Shown: positions 37,133 to 49,064 of the stretch, one piece after another
How positions within the stretch are numbered: the first letter of the stretch is position 1
Layout of the letters: each line of letters begins with the position of its first letter
Assembly (NCBI RefSeq): GCF_001540865.1
Contig: NC_033621.1
Location: 24,775,134-24,839,133, forward strand
DNA length: 64,000 nt
Direction of reading: 5' to 3'
From: Ananas comosus
Lineage: Eukaryota; Streptophyta; Magnoliopsida; Poales; Bromeliaceae
The notes under the pieces: model-generated
Database searches by the model: none
What the model saw: the letters and a program-made list of their open reading frames with translations, nothing else
Told to the model about the DNA's origin: nothing
Program-made: the position numbers and the translations under genes

Positions 37133-38124
37133 TAGAAGTTTTATGTCAAATCTGCTTCTTGATTGATGTTTAAGTTGTGCTATACTGGGTGGCTGTTGGT
37201 TGGTTTGTATCTGATACATAGCTTTACTAGATGTTTCACTGTGTCGAATTGTTTATATCACCGTTTAAGTTTACCTCATTCTTCTCTCGAAAGCTGCAGA
37301 ACTACAATCATGTGTAGCCCGTTGACAAACATTATGTAACCTTCTGTTCAGTGCTCGTCAATAAAAGAATAATTTAGAATATCAGCCTTTTGGCATCGAC
37401 AGCGGATGATGTCTAAAGCTGAAATGGTAATTCTGTTAAAACCAATATTGTCTTCTTCGTGGATTGTTCTAATCGAGGCCATATGAAGACTGAGCAGTTG
37501 ATGTTCGATGCATAGCAGGGAAAGATCGAATCCAAGCAAGCCTTGCGAGTTGCGGCGGTTGCGGCACTCAGACAAAAGTTGATCGCAACAACCACAAGAA
37601 CCAAATGAGAGAGCCTAACTTTGTCTTCTGTTTTACTCAGACCTCTGCTCTCTTCTTCCGAGTTATTTTCTACTAAACAATTCAAAATGCAACACTTCCA
37701 ACAGCTATTTTCACCTGAAGCAAAGTTCCAACGGAGCCCACAAAAATGACTCCATTCCTAAAGAACAAAGAACTCATCATAGTTACAGATGTCTATAATC
37801 ATGACAGGCACTAACATTGGATACACTGATTGTTGTTAGTAGAGAGCATATTCGTCAACCTCTACTTCTAGAAGTGCACGATAAATTTCAAAAGGTGATG
37901 CCTCGATTAGGAAGAGTTATATTGGGTTGGTACATTGGCACTAATGAGGCACACTCTGAAAGTTGGGGGGGGAGGGGGTGAAAAAAAAAATATTGTAGAA
38001 CACAGCAAACACAATATGCCGGCAATTTTTCTGACTATGGCGGATCAGCAGTATGAACCCCTTTCAGAACAGAGCACCGACATGCAGGGATAACCATCCG
38101 AAAATTATGATTGAAGTAACAATC
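37133..38124. other. Convergent 3' regions of the ENT1-like and U2A' genes
   Basis: ENT1-like 3' UTR with AATAAA at 37360-37365, then U2A' 3' UTR from the right. The minus-strand ORFs here fit no family. Confidence 0.55.
37360..37365 (+). terminator. Poly(A) signal AATAAA of the ENT1-like gene
   Basis: Canonical hexamer 228 bp after the stop codon, followed by AT-rich sequence. Confidence 0.55.
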
Positions 38125-40735
38125 TCAATCCTGGAAAGAAAGATGAAAAGAAAGAACTGATTAAAACCATTGTCATTAAAACTAAGAAATGATTAAAACA
38201 AAGAAAACAGTGGAGTATAATTTCGAGCTGACAATCTACTTGGAATGAGGAAGACAAAAATATCATTCCACTCAGAAGTTACTATGAGGAAATAACTGAA
38301 CCTTCTTTTGTCTAAAATGGAAAATAAATAGCACAACATTTAGACAGTACCTCTTCAATGGGTTCACCATCTACATTTTGCTTTTGCTCTTGAGCATCGC
38401 TATCTTCATTCTGACCATCTGTGTCCATTTTTTCAGCTTTCTCATTGCCGGAAGTCATGTTAGTACCATTGCTTGGATTTAAAAACTCAGCAGGAATCTG
38501 ACCAGAACTCAAAGCCTATAATCAAAGCAACGAAAAAGGATAAAAAGGAAAAGGGAAAAAGGTCAATCACAAAAATGGTGTGGAACAAATGACAGACAAG
38601 AACATTTTGCTTCATCATGCAGAAATACATTACCTTTTCAAGCCTTGCGACTTCTTCAAGTGTTTGAGAATTAACAATCGCAGCCTGCAAATATCAAACC
38701 ATCCATTTAGTTAATCTTCAAACTCAGGTTTAAAAGTGTCTTACCAATATTTGGGCACAATTAAGATCGTTGACAATATTTAAATTATATGAGAAGTAGA
38801 TTCCATTATCTCCAATAGTTTGTTATAGATAGGAAAGTAAGAGTAACCTATATTAATAAAAAAGAGATCGGGATTTACAACCACATTCCAAGAGCCAGCT
38901 AGGCCTGACTTCTTGAACAGCTTCTATATGTGAGAAGCAGCAATCTTCAGCAAAAAAAAAAAAAAACTTCGGAGCTTTGCTTGGCAAGGAGCTAAAATAA
39001 GCATCATTGAGATCAAAAGTAGAAGCTGTCATTTCAAGCTTCGACTTCTACTACAGCTGGAAGTTGGGAAGGTTTTTAAGTAAAGAAACTGCTAATGCTT
39101 TGACAAGCAGTTCTACTCAAGCAACAGTTCTACAGAAGCTTGCTGGAGCCAAATGGGCCCAAAGCTAAGGCTTTCCCATTACACTACAAAATGGGGTTGA
39201 AGATCAAATGCTTACCTTGATGGCTGTAATCTGCTCAGGAGTGGGAGCAACAACCTTGGGACCCTGATCAGTTTTTGAAGTATCCGGTACATCCACAACC
39301 TCTCCAGGGGTAAATGTTTTCGTGGATACCTTTTTAGCCTCCTCTTCTGCTTCTTTTGATGCAAATAGCTTTCCTGCTTCAATCCTTTCCTAAAACCAGA
39401 AACATCAAAACATAAAGCAATATATAAATATATCACACATCTACTTTGCAAGGATAAACTGCATGAACTAGAATTGGAGCTTCTACAAAGCTGGGTCAAG
39501 CTAAAAATTATCTGAATTCAAAGGATGCAGGAAAAAATATCGTAAGTTAAGAAGCAAATTGAATTCATCAGAACTTTTCATAACATGATCTCAAAGAACA
39601 GCATAAGCCAAAAGATTAACTACAATAGTTCGCAGAGAATTCATCAAAACATTTCAAGTTCTATAAAAACTAGCATTTTATAGTTTAACTAATTTGACAC
39701 CATAAGTTCTGCAGCCTAGATCAAGAATAGATTACTTTTAACAACAGCAATAACAACAAGAACACTAAGCATTTACTCCTGGTTATTTTTGCTGTCAGAC
39801 TTACGAATTTTATTCTTCCACCAAATTTTGCTTTGAGCAAGGTTCTTATACCAAAATATGTTCTATCATGTCTTTCCTCTCTATTTCCTCTGAAGTCAAG
39901 CAAAACATTATAGTACCTTTTTAGTACTAGGCACAGCAAAAAGAATGATATGAGATTGCTGAGATGAGAACAGATCAAGTTGATATTTCTTTGTATTACT
40001 TTTGGGGGAAATAATTCTATCAAGATGATAAAGAATTGGTCAAAACACACATTGAGCTGTTAAAACAGGTGACTGAGGAATAATATGCCCATAGCACATT
40101 AACGATACTTACGTAAATGAAGCGCAGAGTAACAACATTTTACCACAATTAGTACTTTTTGCACTAAAAAAGCGGAGAAAATGAGTAACTCAATGGTTCT
40201 AGTAATGCATTGTCTCAAAAGAAAAGGGTAGCTAGGTAGTGTCTGCCCGCAGGTTTCGGCAAAATAACCGGCGAAAAGTATTCCACCATTCGTCAAACAA
40301 GAAGTGTAAGACATAAGGCCTTGACTGCATATGCATAAGAACAAAAATATTTGTTGATGGCAAAAATGATTGACTCGGATTCAAACCAATACTCACAAGC
40401 AATAAATCAGGATCAAGAAAAGGAGGTCAAGAAAAACGAGCATGTAAAAGCCTCACCAATACTAAGGTACCAGAGAAAATTCTAACCTTCTGCTTTACTT
40501 TCTTGAAGTCAAGCAAGCGCAAGTGCTTCAGTTTGTGGATCACATACAGTCGATAGTTTGGTTTCTTCGTGATATTGTTGTCCAGTAAGCTGAGAAATTG
40601 CAGGTTCTTAAGTGATGCCAGGGGATCAATCTCCACAAGGTTCACTAGGCGATTGTTTGTAAGGACCAGAGTATGCAATTTTGGCAAGAATTCTGCAAAT
40701 TGGAAGAATATGTCAAATCATCATGCTGAGTGATG

Positions 40736-40783
<48 letters not shown>

Positions 40784-42378
40784 GAGTTGAGCTGGAATAC
40801 TATTAATAGTATTTTGGCTTTTTTACTATTGATTTTTTAGCCGTTAGATCTACATTTTAATCAATTTCACCCTTTAGATCATACTATTCAACCAACCACC
40901 CACTCAACCTAGGGGGACCACCACTAAACCTTAGGAAACCACTATCATCCTAACCCTACAATTTTTCATCCAAAGATTAAAAACTCGATAGCAAAAGAGC
41001 CCAAATACTATTAATAGTATTCCAGCCCAATTCTATATATAATAATCTTAATGCCACATGATTTTCGTTAGCACCATGTAGTCTCACCTCCAATGTTGGG
41101 ATTGATTCGAGTGATTCTGTTATTATTGATTAACAGAGTACCAAGACGATTCAAGTGAGGAAAGTTTTCAAGCTTCACAATCTCATTGTCAGAGAGGTCA
41201 ATGGTATCAAACTGGTCCTGTTGAGAGCAAGGACAAATACACATGTAGGCATTTGTGAGTACAAAATGTTACCTTTTTTTTTGGGTATGTCAAATAAATA
41301 AATTTTTACTGATTCAAAAGAAAGATATTTAACTTCAATTAACAGGCACCATCGAATCAACAGAAAAAGATGCATCTAATGAAAAAAAAAAGAAGAAGAA
41401 GGAATAGAAGAAACCCATTCACATGCTTTCTGTGTTAAACTTCAGTATTAGATGTAAAGCAGAAAATTAGTTTTCTTTTTAAAAAAAAAAAATCTTCATC
41501 ACTCGTGTTTCTTCTGTTCCTGTTCACTTCATCTGCAGATACTATTATATTACATGGAAAATAGAAGAAACCCATAATCATGCTCACGTTTAATTGATGA
41601 GAGATCTTTCCCACTCCTATTCAATTTAAAAGTCTTCAAGTCAGTACTACTAATTGGAAGCTACAACAATAAGATGGAACAAAATTCTTTGCTCCATCAT
41701 TTGCAGAATGATAAGAAGAAGAAGAAGAAGCATGAGTTATGGCCTTTCAATTCACATCTATAGGAAGATTTAACAAACGTCTACCTTTCAATTCAGGAGA
41801 TTTTGGCACAAGTTTAAGTTCAGAACCTTTCTATTACAACACATAGAATCCCAGCGGGATAAATGCATCCAAATCCAACAAAATATCAAATAGCATTAAG
41901 TTGATACTGCATTGTAACAGCCCAAAGGACCAAAGAGCAACAAACCCATCAAAACAACCGAACAAGCAAGTGAATTTTATTTTTTCTCTACGGATCTCCT
42001 GGAGACGATGAAATGCAATAGAGGTGGAAGGATACCTACCTCGGTGGCACCCAAGTTCTCTATAACAGCAATCTTGTTACCTGAGAGCCCAAAACCACAA
42101 CAGCAAAAAGAGCATCGTGAGCTCATCAATTACTTTGCCGCATGAAACGGAGGCACTAGTAGTAGTACTAGTAGTAGTAAGAGTATTAGAAGAAGAAGAA
42201 ACAGAGGTTGAGGTTTGTAACCCTAGAATCTGCGGAGAAGAAGAAGAAGAAGAAGAAGAAGGAGATAATGGAAGGTGGATAGTGAGAGTCTCAAACCACG
42301 GAGATCGAGCTCGCGCTCCTTGATGGCGTTGAAGAAGTGCGGGCTCTTCCAGATCAGGTCCGCAGTTAGCCTCACCAT
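38125..42378 (-). CDS. U2A': U2 small nuclear ribonucleoprotein A' (U2A')
   Basis: Leucine-rich-repeat protein that pairs with U2B'' on U2 snRNA stem-loop IV in the spliceosome. Minus-strand exons: 42297-42378, 42040-42080, 41088-41217, 40487-40692, 39216-39389, 38634-38684, 38351-38515, and probably 38125-38130. They total 284 residues (rice about 280). The N-terminus MVRLTADLIWKSPHFFN and LRR blocks such as DTIDLSDNEIVKLENFP, LINNNRITRINPNIG and LHTLVLTNNRLVNLVEIDPL are diagnostic, with the LRR cap PNYRLYVIHKLKHLRLLDF. The C-terminal 60 residues are acidic/Gln-rich. The last exon is inferred: a good acceptor followed by GAT-TGA gives ...EPIEED-stop. Without splicing the reading continues 12 residues past EE to a stop at 38312. 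Intron 3 hosts a MITE. Confidence 0.93.
38985..39160. mobile_element. Possible MITE remnant in U2A' intron 5
   Basis: A run of A followed by sequence rich in AGCTT/GAAGCT motifs, ending in CCAAATGGGCCC. That ending resembles the termini of MITEs common in plants. No clear terminal inverted repeat or target duplication could be fixed. Confidence 0.25.
40739..40781. repeat. (AT)n microsatellite next to a MITE
   Basis: About 42 bp of AT immediately left of the MITE in U2A' intron 3. Confidence 0.95.
40787..41030. mobile_element. MITE with ~60-bp terminal inverted repeats in U2A' intron 3
   Basis: The left end (TTGAGCTGGAATACTATT...) and the reverse complement of the right end (TTGGGCTGGAATACTATT...) match at about 50 of 63 positions. 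Within each terminus AATACTATTAATAGTATT is an 18-bp perfect palindrome (40796-40813 and 41004-41021). The interior has no coding capacity. It lies between exons 3 and 4. A target-site duplication is unclear because the left flank is an AT repeat. Confidence 0.8.
42239..42261. repeat. (GAA)n, TTC on the U2A' sense strand
   Basis: Lies about 35 nt after the U2A' intron 1 donor. A longer GAA run is at 42391-42425 in the U2A' 5' UTR, also TTC on the sense strand. Confidence 0.9.
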
Positions 42379-42639
42379 CGCTGCTGCTTGAAGAAGAAGA
42401 AGAAGAAGAAGAAGAAGAAGAAGAAGGAGAAGGAGAAATTGAGGTGGAGCTGGAGGTGGAGGTGGAGAGAGGGAGGTGTCGGTGGCTTTCCTCTCTTCGC
42501 TGCACAAGAGGGAGCGAGCGGCGGAGCGGCAGGGGAGCGAGGGAGCGAGCGAGCGGCGCCCTAATCACTTAAACCCAAATGAAAGAGAGTGAGCGAGCGG
42601 CGAGACGACACAGAGAGGAGTGGGGAGGGTAAGAGGAGG

Positions 42640-43910
42640 CGTGTAGTCGTCGTCTGATTCTGATTCTCAGGCTCTGGACAGCTGGGCCGGGGGAGGGCGT
42701 GGGTCGTGTTAGCTCCGGACACTAGTTAGGCCCGCCTGTCGGTCCGTATACAAATGCTGCAAAAAACTTCCTCTGGACTTACCTATCCAGAGCATCAGCC
42801 ATGTTGCGTTGAGGGCCCGATTTCCCGCCCGGCCTGGCAAAGCCGAGGTCGTACTAGGCCACTCTTTGCCGGCCCGAGACCTGGCACTGTAGGCCCGTAT
42901 GCATGCTCTGGCCGTTCTGTTCCACTAGGCCAGCCAATAGGCCGCTGATGTGCGGCTCATCTGGACCGCACCTACCGGCCCTGCACAAACCCAGCAATAT
43001 TTTTTCTTTTTGTTAAATAAAATTTGAATTTATGTGAAAAAAACATTTAAATGATTGACGAATAAAATATTATTTTTATATATATATATATATTATAATA
43101 CTTATTAACATTAATAAAGTTAAAAAAATAAAATTAAAAATTTTAAAAATTGAAAGGAACCAAAGAAACAAAGGGTTGGTCTTTTGGGCGGCCACGGTTC
43201 GAGTTCTTTTGCCGGCCCGCTTTGCCTTCTCCTTTTTGAATTTTGGATCAAAATACATTTCTGAGGTCATTTTGACAGCAGATGCTTACTGTGTTTTGAA
43301 AATAAAACTTTTTCGATGCTATTATTTTTTTGGACTAGAAAATAGTATATATATTTTATCTACCCATTATTTTTCAGTCGAAGAATTCAAGTCGAATAAC
43401 TAAATTACTGAATTACTGAATGAAATAAGTACTTCAATCAAATATAAGTATTTAAAAAAATAAACAAATATTAATGAAGTTGGAGGATCTCAGATCTCCA
43501 TAGTAATTTTTTATCAGAAGAAAAATAAAAGATAAAAGAAAATCCAGAAAACTCGGCAGTCAAGTCGTCCGGAGTCATCTCTGCGGATGATGTCATTTCC
43601 ATGCCAACAGCCAATAGACGGCGGAAGAACACGAAAGCACCACCTATTATTAATTTAATTAGTAAATAGTAAATAAGCACGGGAATCGACTACCGTATAT
43701 ATCAAGTATAAACGGACTCCGATGGCTCTCTCGAATTCTCGTTACCTTCTGTTGTACCTCTCCTTCTCGATGCGTCCTCGTCTTCGCCCTCTCCTTCTTC
43801 TTCGACTCTCGATCTAGGGTTTTTATTTTCCTTTCCCTCGTTCCGAGCCCGTTCTCACCGCGCTCGTCGTCGTCTTCTTATAGCTCGAGGGATTTGGTGT
43901 CGGCGGCGCC
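42640..43910. other. Divergent spacer between U2A' and the Fes1/SIL1-like gene
   Basis: Contains a GC-rich block (about 42670-42990) with repeated GGCCC/GGCCG words, then AT-rich sequence with a short (TA)n at 43077-43093. The GC block may be a repeat-derived remnant. TAGGGTTT at 43815-43822 is a telo-box about 90 bp before the ATG at 43911. No gene is seen. Confidence 0.5.
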
Positions 43911-45462
43911 ATGAAGCTCTCTTCCTGCGCTCTCCTTCTGTTGCTAGCGCTGGTGGGGGCGGCGGTGGCGGCGGCGGAGAAGGAGCGCGCGAACAAGTCG
44001 GCAGCGGCGGGAGGGCTCTTATGGGCCACGGGAAAGGACGAGAACGATTTGCTCACGGCAATCGACTCCGACGACCCCTCCGCCGTGGAGGACGACGCCT
44101 CCGACGAGTTCGCCGGGGGTTTCTCCTCCCTCGACAGCATGCTCCAGTGGGCTATCGGTAAACAGATCCATCCATCGTCCCTTTTACATCTCGGTATCAA
44201 AACAGAGTAGTAAATGGTAAATTATTCGGAAGAATATGAAGGGAACAATAAATTAGACCGCGAATAGAGCAAACTGTGGTATTCTTATGATTGGTCAAGC
44301 GGCCAATCGCAAACTTGTTTTCTAATTCACTTCCGTTGAGCTATTATTTGCTGAATCTGCCCCCTAACAATTTTGGATCTTTGGGTCATCCCATTTTTTC
44401 TGGAACTCAATTCGCCTAGTTACTGCAAGATTTCTTTGTCACTATCTTATTTGCCTAATTGTTTTCATCTCACTTTCATCTGAAAATGCCTTTCATTTAA
44501 GTTTCTAGAGCTAACATCCGGTGCACATCAAAGGAGAAAAAAAAAAACAACCTGCGTAATTGATCAACCTTCATAAACTGCTTAGTTTTTCCATTTGTTG
44601 CTCAATAACACGGATCACTTCTCCTCTACCCATGGAACTAATCTCTTAGTTTAACATTTTATATTATTGTTCCAGTTTGTTGCTTAACTTCGTAGCTTTC
44701 TTTTTGGAATAGGTCATTCTGATCCTGTGAAGTTGAAAGAAAAAGCCAGTGATATTCAGAAATTATCTGCGGAAGAGTTGATAAAACGGCAGATAGAAAT
44801 AAAGGTAAGAATTTGGCCATGCATTTGTTGGAAATGAATTATGATAAGTAAGCTTGTGGTTATTCTTGTTATAACAAAGTTTGTCATTTTTCTCTATTGA
44901 TATCATTGTTCATTCTGTTTAAAAATAAAATTTCAATATTTTTTAAAATTTTTATTCTGTGAATTTAATTTTTATTCATGTTTTACATCGCCATTTAACA
45001 TCTACATCCAGCAATTCTCTTATAAAGATATTAATATATGTTTGCCTTGCCAACTTCTCTTTTAAGATCATAGTGCCTTTTTTTGTGTGTGGGTTGGTTG
45101 GGGGGCTGGGGGAGCTAGGGAGTGCAATTCACCCATTGAAATATTGGAGTTTCAGATCAAACCAGCAGATACTAGATGCTAATTTGATCGCTATGGTTGT
45201 GCATGCACTGTTGGTGTTAAAAATCTTTACTATAGTACTTGGCCATATATAGTGTACGATTAGGATCTTATGCGGCTAAGTGTACCTTATATCACGGGTA
45301 TTGTGCAGGAGCTGATGGAGAAGTTGAAGATGCCATCAGATGCAGAGTTGATGAAAATTGCAATTACTGACTTGAATAATTCTTCAATTTCACTTGAAGA
45401 TCGCCAACGTGCACTGCATGAGCTTTTAATTCTAGTTGAACCCATTGACAATGCAAATGGTA

Positions 45463-45493
<31 letters not shown>

Positions 45494-47801
45494 CTGGCAA
45501 TTCTGTTGAATCTACACATTTAAGAGTATAATAGCTTCACAAAGTAGTATATCTAGGCTGAGAAAGACCATAAAGCATCAGCCGGTACATAATTCTGTAA
45601 TTGGGAAACAGAAGTTTTGATATCCTATGTCATTTCCGTAAGGTTTGTGGAGCATCATTTTTAGGCAGACATGGCTTTGATGCAAGATTAGATGCTTTCC
45701 GACTTTGTGGGTAATTTTCTTACTATTTTTCCTTAAGATACAAAGATTGGAAGTATTAATCATACTGAATAATTTTGTGACTGTAAATGTTTCGTTTCTT
45801 TCCTATTTTCTTTGGTAGAAAACACTATAGATAAATTGCCATTTAGCAAGCTTCATACCAATTACAATATGCTAGGGAATAATAACCTACAAAACCCATC
45901 CAGGAAGAAATTGTACCTTAATTGAGGAATTTTTCTTTAGGCCTGAAAACTAATTGTTAGGATATCTCGAAGGTGGTTCGAAAGTCTTCTGTTGCTTGGG
46001 CTTTCTTTTTTCGTACGCCATAAGTTTGACTTATCATCTTGCAGCCGTTTTCTTCTTTGAGTCAAAGAACACGTCACCGCGTAATTACAAGGTTTAAAAG
46101 AATTTAAGAAAGTTAAATTCATTAGTGATTACCCTAAATATGGAATTATGGATGACCATTTGCAAATAGTTTCTTCGAATCTAGCTGAGTCTACGACAGA
46201 TAGCATTGTCTTCCCTTATTCGGAGTTTGAATATGAACTTCATGCCAACAAGATTATGTGCTTGCTCATTTTAAAATTTGCTATTTTCTTTTTCAGTTTA
46301 GCATGTTAACACTTTTACGTTGAAGTTTCAGAGCTTGACAAACTTGGCGGCCTTGTTGCGGTGATTCGGGAACTTCACAACACTAAGCCAGAAATCCGGA
46401 CTACTTCTGCTTGGATTCTTGGCAAAGCCAGTCAAAATAATGCACTAGTTCAAAATCAGGTAACTTGCTGCATCTTTTCTACAAAATGATGGAATACTAT
46501 GTCATTTTGGAATAATCTTGTCTTCATATCTAACTCGATTCTTCTATGTACTGTCACTGGCATATACTTCTTTTGATTTCCTTTTCACTTTTTCCCCCTG
46601 ATTGTAGAATTAATTCACTTATTTTGCACCTATTTTTCATGGGTAATCTCTTATTCTTTGAACTTTATGTCAGATCCTTGCTTATGGAGCATTGCCCAGA
46701 TTGATGAAGATGGTGTATTCGGCAAGTAGTGAAGAAGCTGTGAAGGCGTTGTATGCTATCTCAGCTTTAATCAGGAACAATGACAATGGGCAGCAATTGT
46801 TCTATTCTGAGAATGGAAACATAATGCTTCAGGTAGAATATTTCTGAAATAATAGCAAAAGAGTGCCAGGTCAAACGTGAATTTACTAAATGGCTTTGAT
46901 TTTTCAGGACTTAATAACCAACTCTAGTGTTGATATTCGGCTTCAGAAGAAGGCGCTCTTTTTAGTAGCAGATCTAGCGGATTTCCAGATAGAGAATTCA
47001 TATGATTCTAAACTTCCTTTTCTGAATGATCGCTTATTCTTGAAGTCTGTAGTTGATTTGACTTCATCAGATGACCTTGAACTTCAGGAAAAGGTAATTT
47101 TCTACATCTCACAGAAACTACCCTACCTGGTGATCTATGGTTTAAAAGTGCATTACGCTTTAATTATTTCATTTATTTGCAATTGGCATCAGCAAAGAAT
47201 TATAAACTGACTCCAGCAACTTTGCAATTAGTTAATTACCATACGTAGATCCACAAATGCCTTTGCAACTTCCTGTCTAGTGGTATTTACGGGGGGAGCT
47301 GTGAAGTTTATTGACTACCAACCCCTTAATTTAGCAGAACATAATGATATCCCTGAAATTATGACCCTGATGGCCGGTTTTGAATAGCAGTTTTCCTATC
47401 TATCCATGAGACGCTTCTTCTCATCTCCGGAGGATCGGTTTTGTTTCAATTGTAGCTTCCAACGTTAAAACTTTTTGAGGGGGATGCTTTTGTTTTACCT
47501 GTATTTTATTGTTACCAGGCAAATCTCATAAGAATTTTCTTTAGAATGGTTTCTCAATGTGCTGTTGCGATGTCTCATGCAGGCTTTATTGGCCATCAGG
47601 AGTCTACTCCGACTCTCCTCAAGTGAGGCTTCGGATTTCAAAGATTTCTGTGGGCTGGAATATGCATTAGAGAGGATGAGGGAGCAACTGGATAAATTGA
47701 CTACACAGGAGGAGCATGGAGACTATGCAAGGGACATGGAAAGCCTTCGTACTGAAGTTCACAACATCTTCCATCAGAAGTTCGAGCAAGTTCCAACATA
47801 G
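43911..47801 (+). CDS. ER Hsp70 nucleotide exchange factor, Fes1/SIL1-like (ARM repeat)
   Basis: Armadillo-type nucleotide exchange factor for Hsp70/BiP. Exons 43911-44157, 44713-44804, 45309-45459, 46332-46459, 46674-46832, 46908-47093 and 47583-47801 join to 393 residues. Residues 1-22 form a clear signal peptide (KLSSCALLLLLALVGAAVAA), so it enters the secretory pathway. An acidic segment then SLDSMLQWAIGHSDP, the Fes1-family N-terminal motif, precede ARM repeats with DLNNSSISLEDRQRALHELL, IRTTSAWILGKASQNNALVQ, ALYAISALIRNN and ALFLVADLAD. This fits the Arabidopsis ER-type Fes1 relative rather than the cytosolic Fes1A. It ends EQVPT with no KDEL-type signal. Intron 3 starts with a CT repeat just after the donor. 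Confidence 0.88.
45466..45493. repeat. (CT)n microsatellite after the Fes1/SIL1-like intron 3 donor
   Basis: CT run on the sense strand, beginning about 6 nt after the 5' splice site at 45460. Confidence 0.95.
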
Positions 47802-49064
47802 GCATGAAAACTACTCCATGACAATACAAAAATGATGCATCATGTTTTTTAGGCAAATAGCCATTTTGTAAGATATATTTATATATTTTTTCAAGTCCTA
47901 AAAGGAGTGTTGGGTTGATCGTGCTTGTGATGTCGGCGTTGCGATGTAGGCTCTTGTTCTAGATGAGCAGGCAAGAGAGAGGAGAGGGAAGAAAAAGGGT
48001 TGTGTGGATTGGTGACATGGACTGAAATGTTATACGGGTTAAAAGAGGTGCACTTTATTTTATTTAGGGATAATTTAGGCGTACAGTAAAATGGAATCAG
48101 GATAGAAATATCCGTATTTTGCTCTGTTTTTCTGTTCGTCTCTTTTTTGTGGCTGTTCTCAAACTGAACATTTTTGTAGGACAAAAATATATTTTGGTTG
48201 CATAACAAAAGTTGCTAATATTATAAAATTAACCTACGATATGCTTCTGCAATGTAGAATTAGCCTCAGATATGCTTCTGGAATGTAAGTTTGGTCTTAC
48301 TTTTATTTTTTTTTATTTGCAGTAAAATATTTGATAAATAAAGGTATTTAGTGCTTTTGTTATAGTGAAAAATAGAAATAGAATTCTGAGATTCAATTTT
48401 TTTCTTTTTTTTTTCTGAGATTCAAAATTAAAAGGATCAATTTAATATTTTTATTTTTATTGTCAAAAGGAATGCGGAAAAATGTTTTTTTTTAAGAGAG
48501 AGAGGTAATATGTTACCCGCTTCTTTTATTTTTTTAGAAATAAATTTAGCTAAAAATATGTTACAGTAAGGACCGTCAATGAAATATTGTTTGGATAGCA
48601 CTCAACAATATTGTAAACAATTACAATCTTTACCGTGTGATCTCCCGTGTGCACTAAATATTTCATCATCAATATTCTAAAATTAAGATCCAACAAGAAA
48701 AATATAAACTACAATATTTAATATTTACATAACTTACACATAGAAAAAGGTAATTATTAAAAATTAATTAGGTAAGTATTAGATTGCTCTAGAAATCAAC
48801 ATTATTGTTCAATTTATGGGAAAAATGTCATATATATTTAAGAATTTAAATTTTAATTTCAAAATATTTATGATGGTAAAAAATTACAGTGCGGATTATG
48901 GTACACCGGGCGCACGCAATAACTTGTTAACTTTGGCAGTGCCAAGTGCCAACAGGCTCATAGTCGACTTTGGTCGACCCCCCTCCCCCAACATAGCCTT
49001 TCGTCGTCCGTTTTGTTTCCGACCTGAAGCCTCTGTTTCCTCCTCGTCTCTCATCCTCCCCGCA
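47802..49064. other. Spacer between the Fes1/SIL1-like and FRIGIDA-family genes
   Basis: 3' UTR of the first gene, then an AT-rich spacer and the promoter of the second. It holds a degraded SINE fragment at 48485-48564 and a small tandem duplication near 48225-48290. No gene is seen. Confidence 0.55.
48485..48564 (-). mobile_element. Degraded 3' fragment of the SINE family
   Basis: Aligns with the 3' half of the SINE at 13983: T-run, GAGAGAGAGG, TAATATGTTACCCGCTTCTTTTAT, TTAGAAATAAATTTAGCTAAAAATATG. Similarity is roughly three quarters by eye. The tRNA-like half is missing. Confidence 0.6.

Noticed and set aside
42754..42948. GC-rich ORF in the U2A'/Fes1-like spacer
   Set aside because: It consists of repeated GGCCC/GGCCG words with no family match, more likely a repeat remnant than a gene.
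48816..49064. Upstream in-frame ATG for the FRIGIDA-family gene
   Set aside because: The added 83 residues are AT-rich and unlike the family; the ATG at 49065 has better context before the acidic tract.
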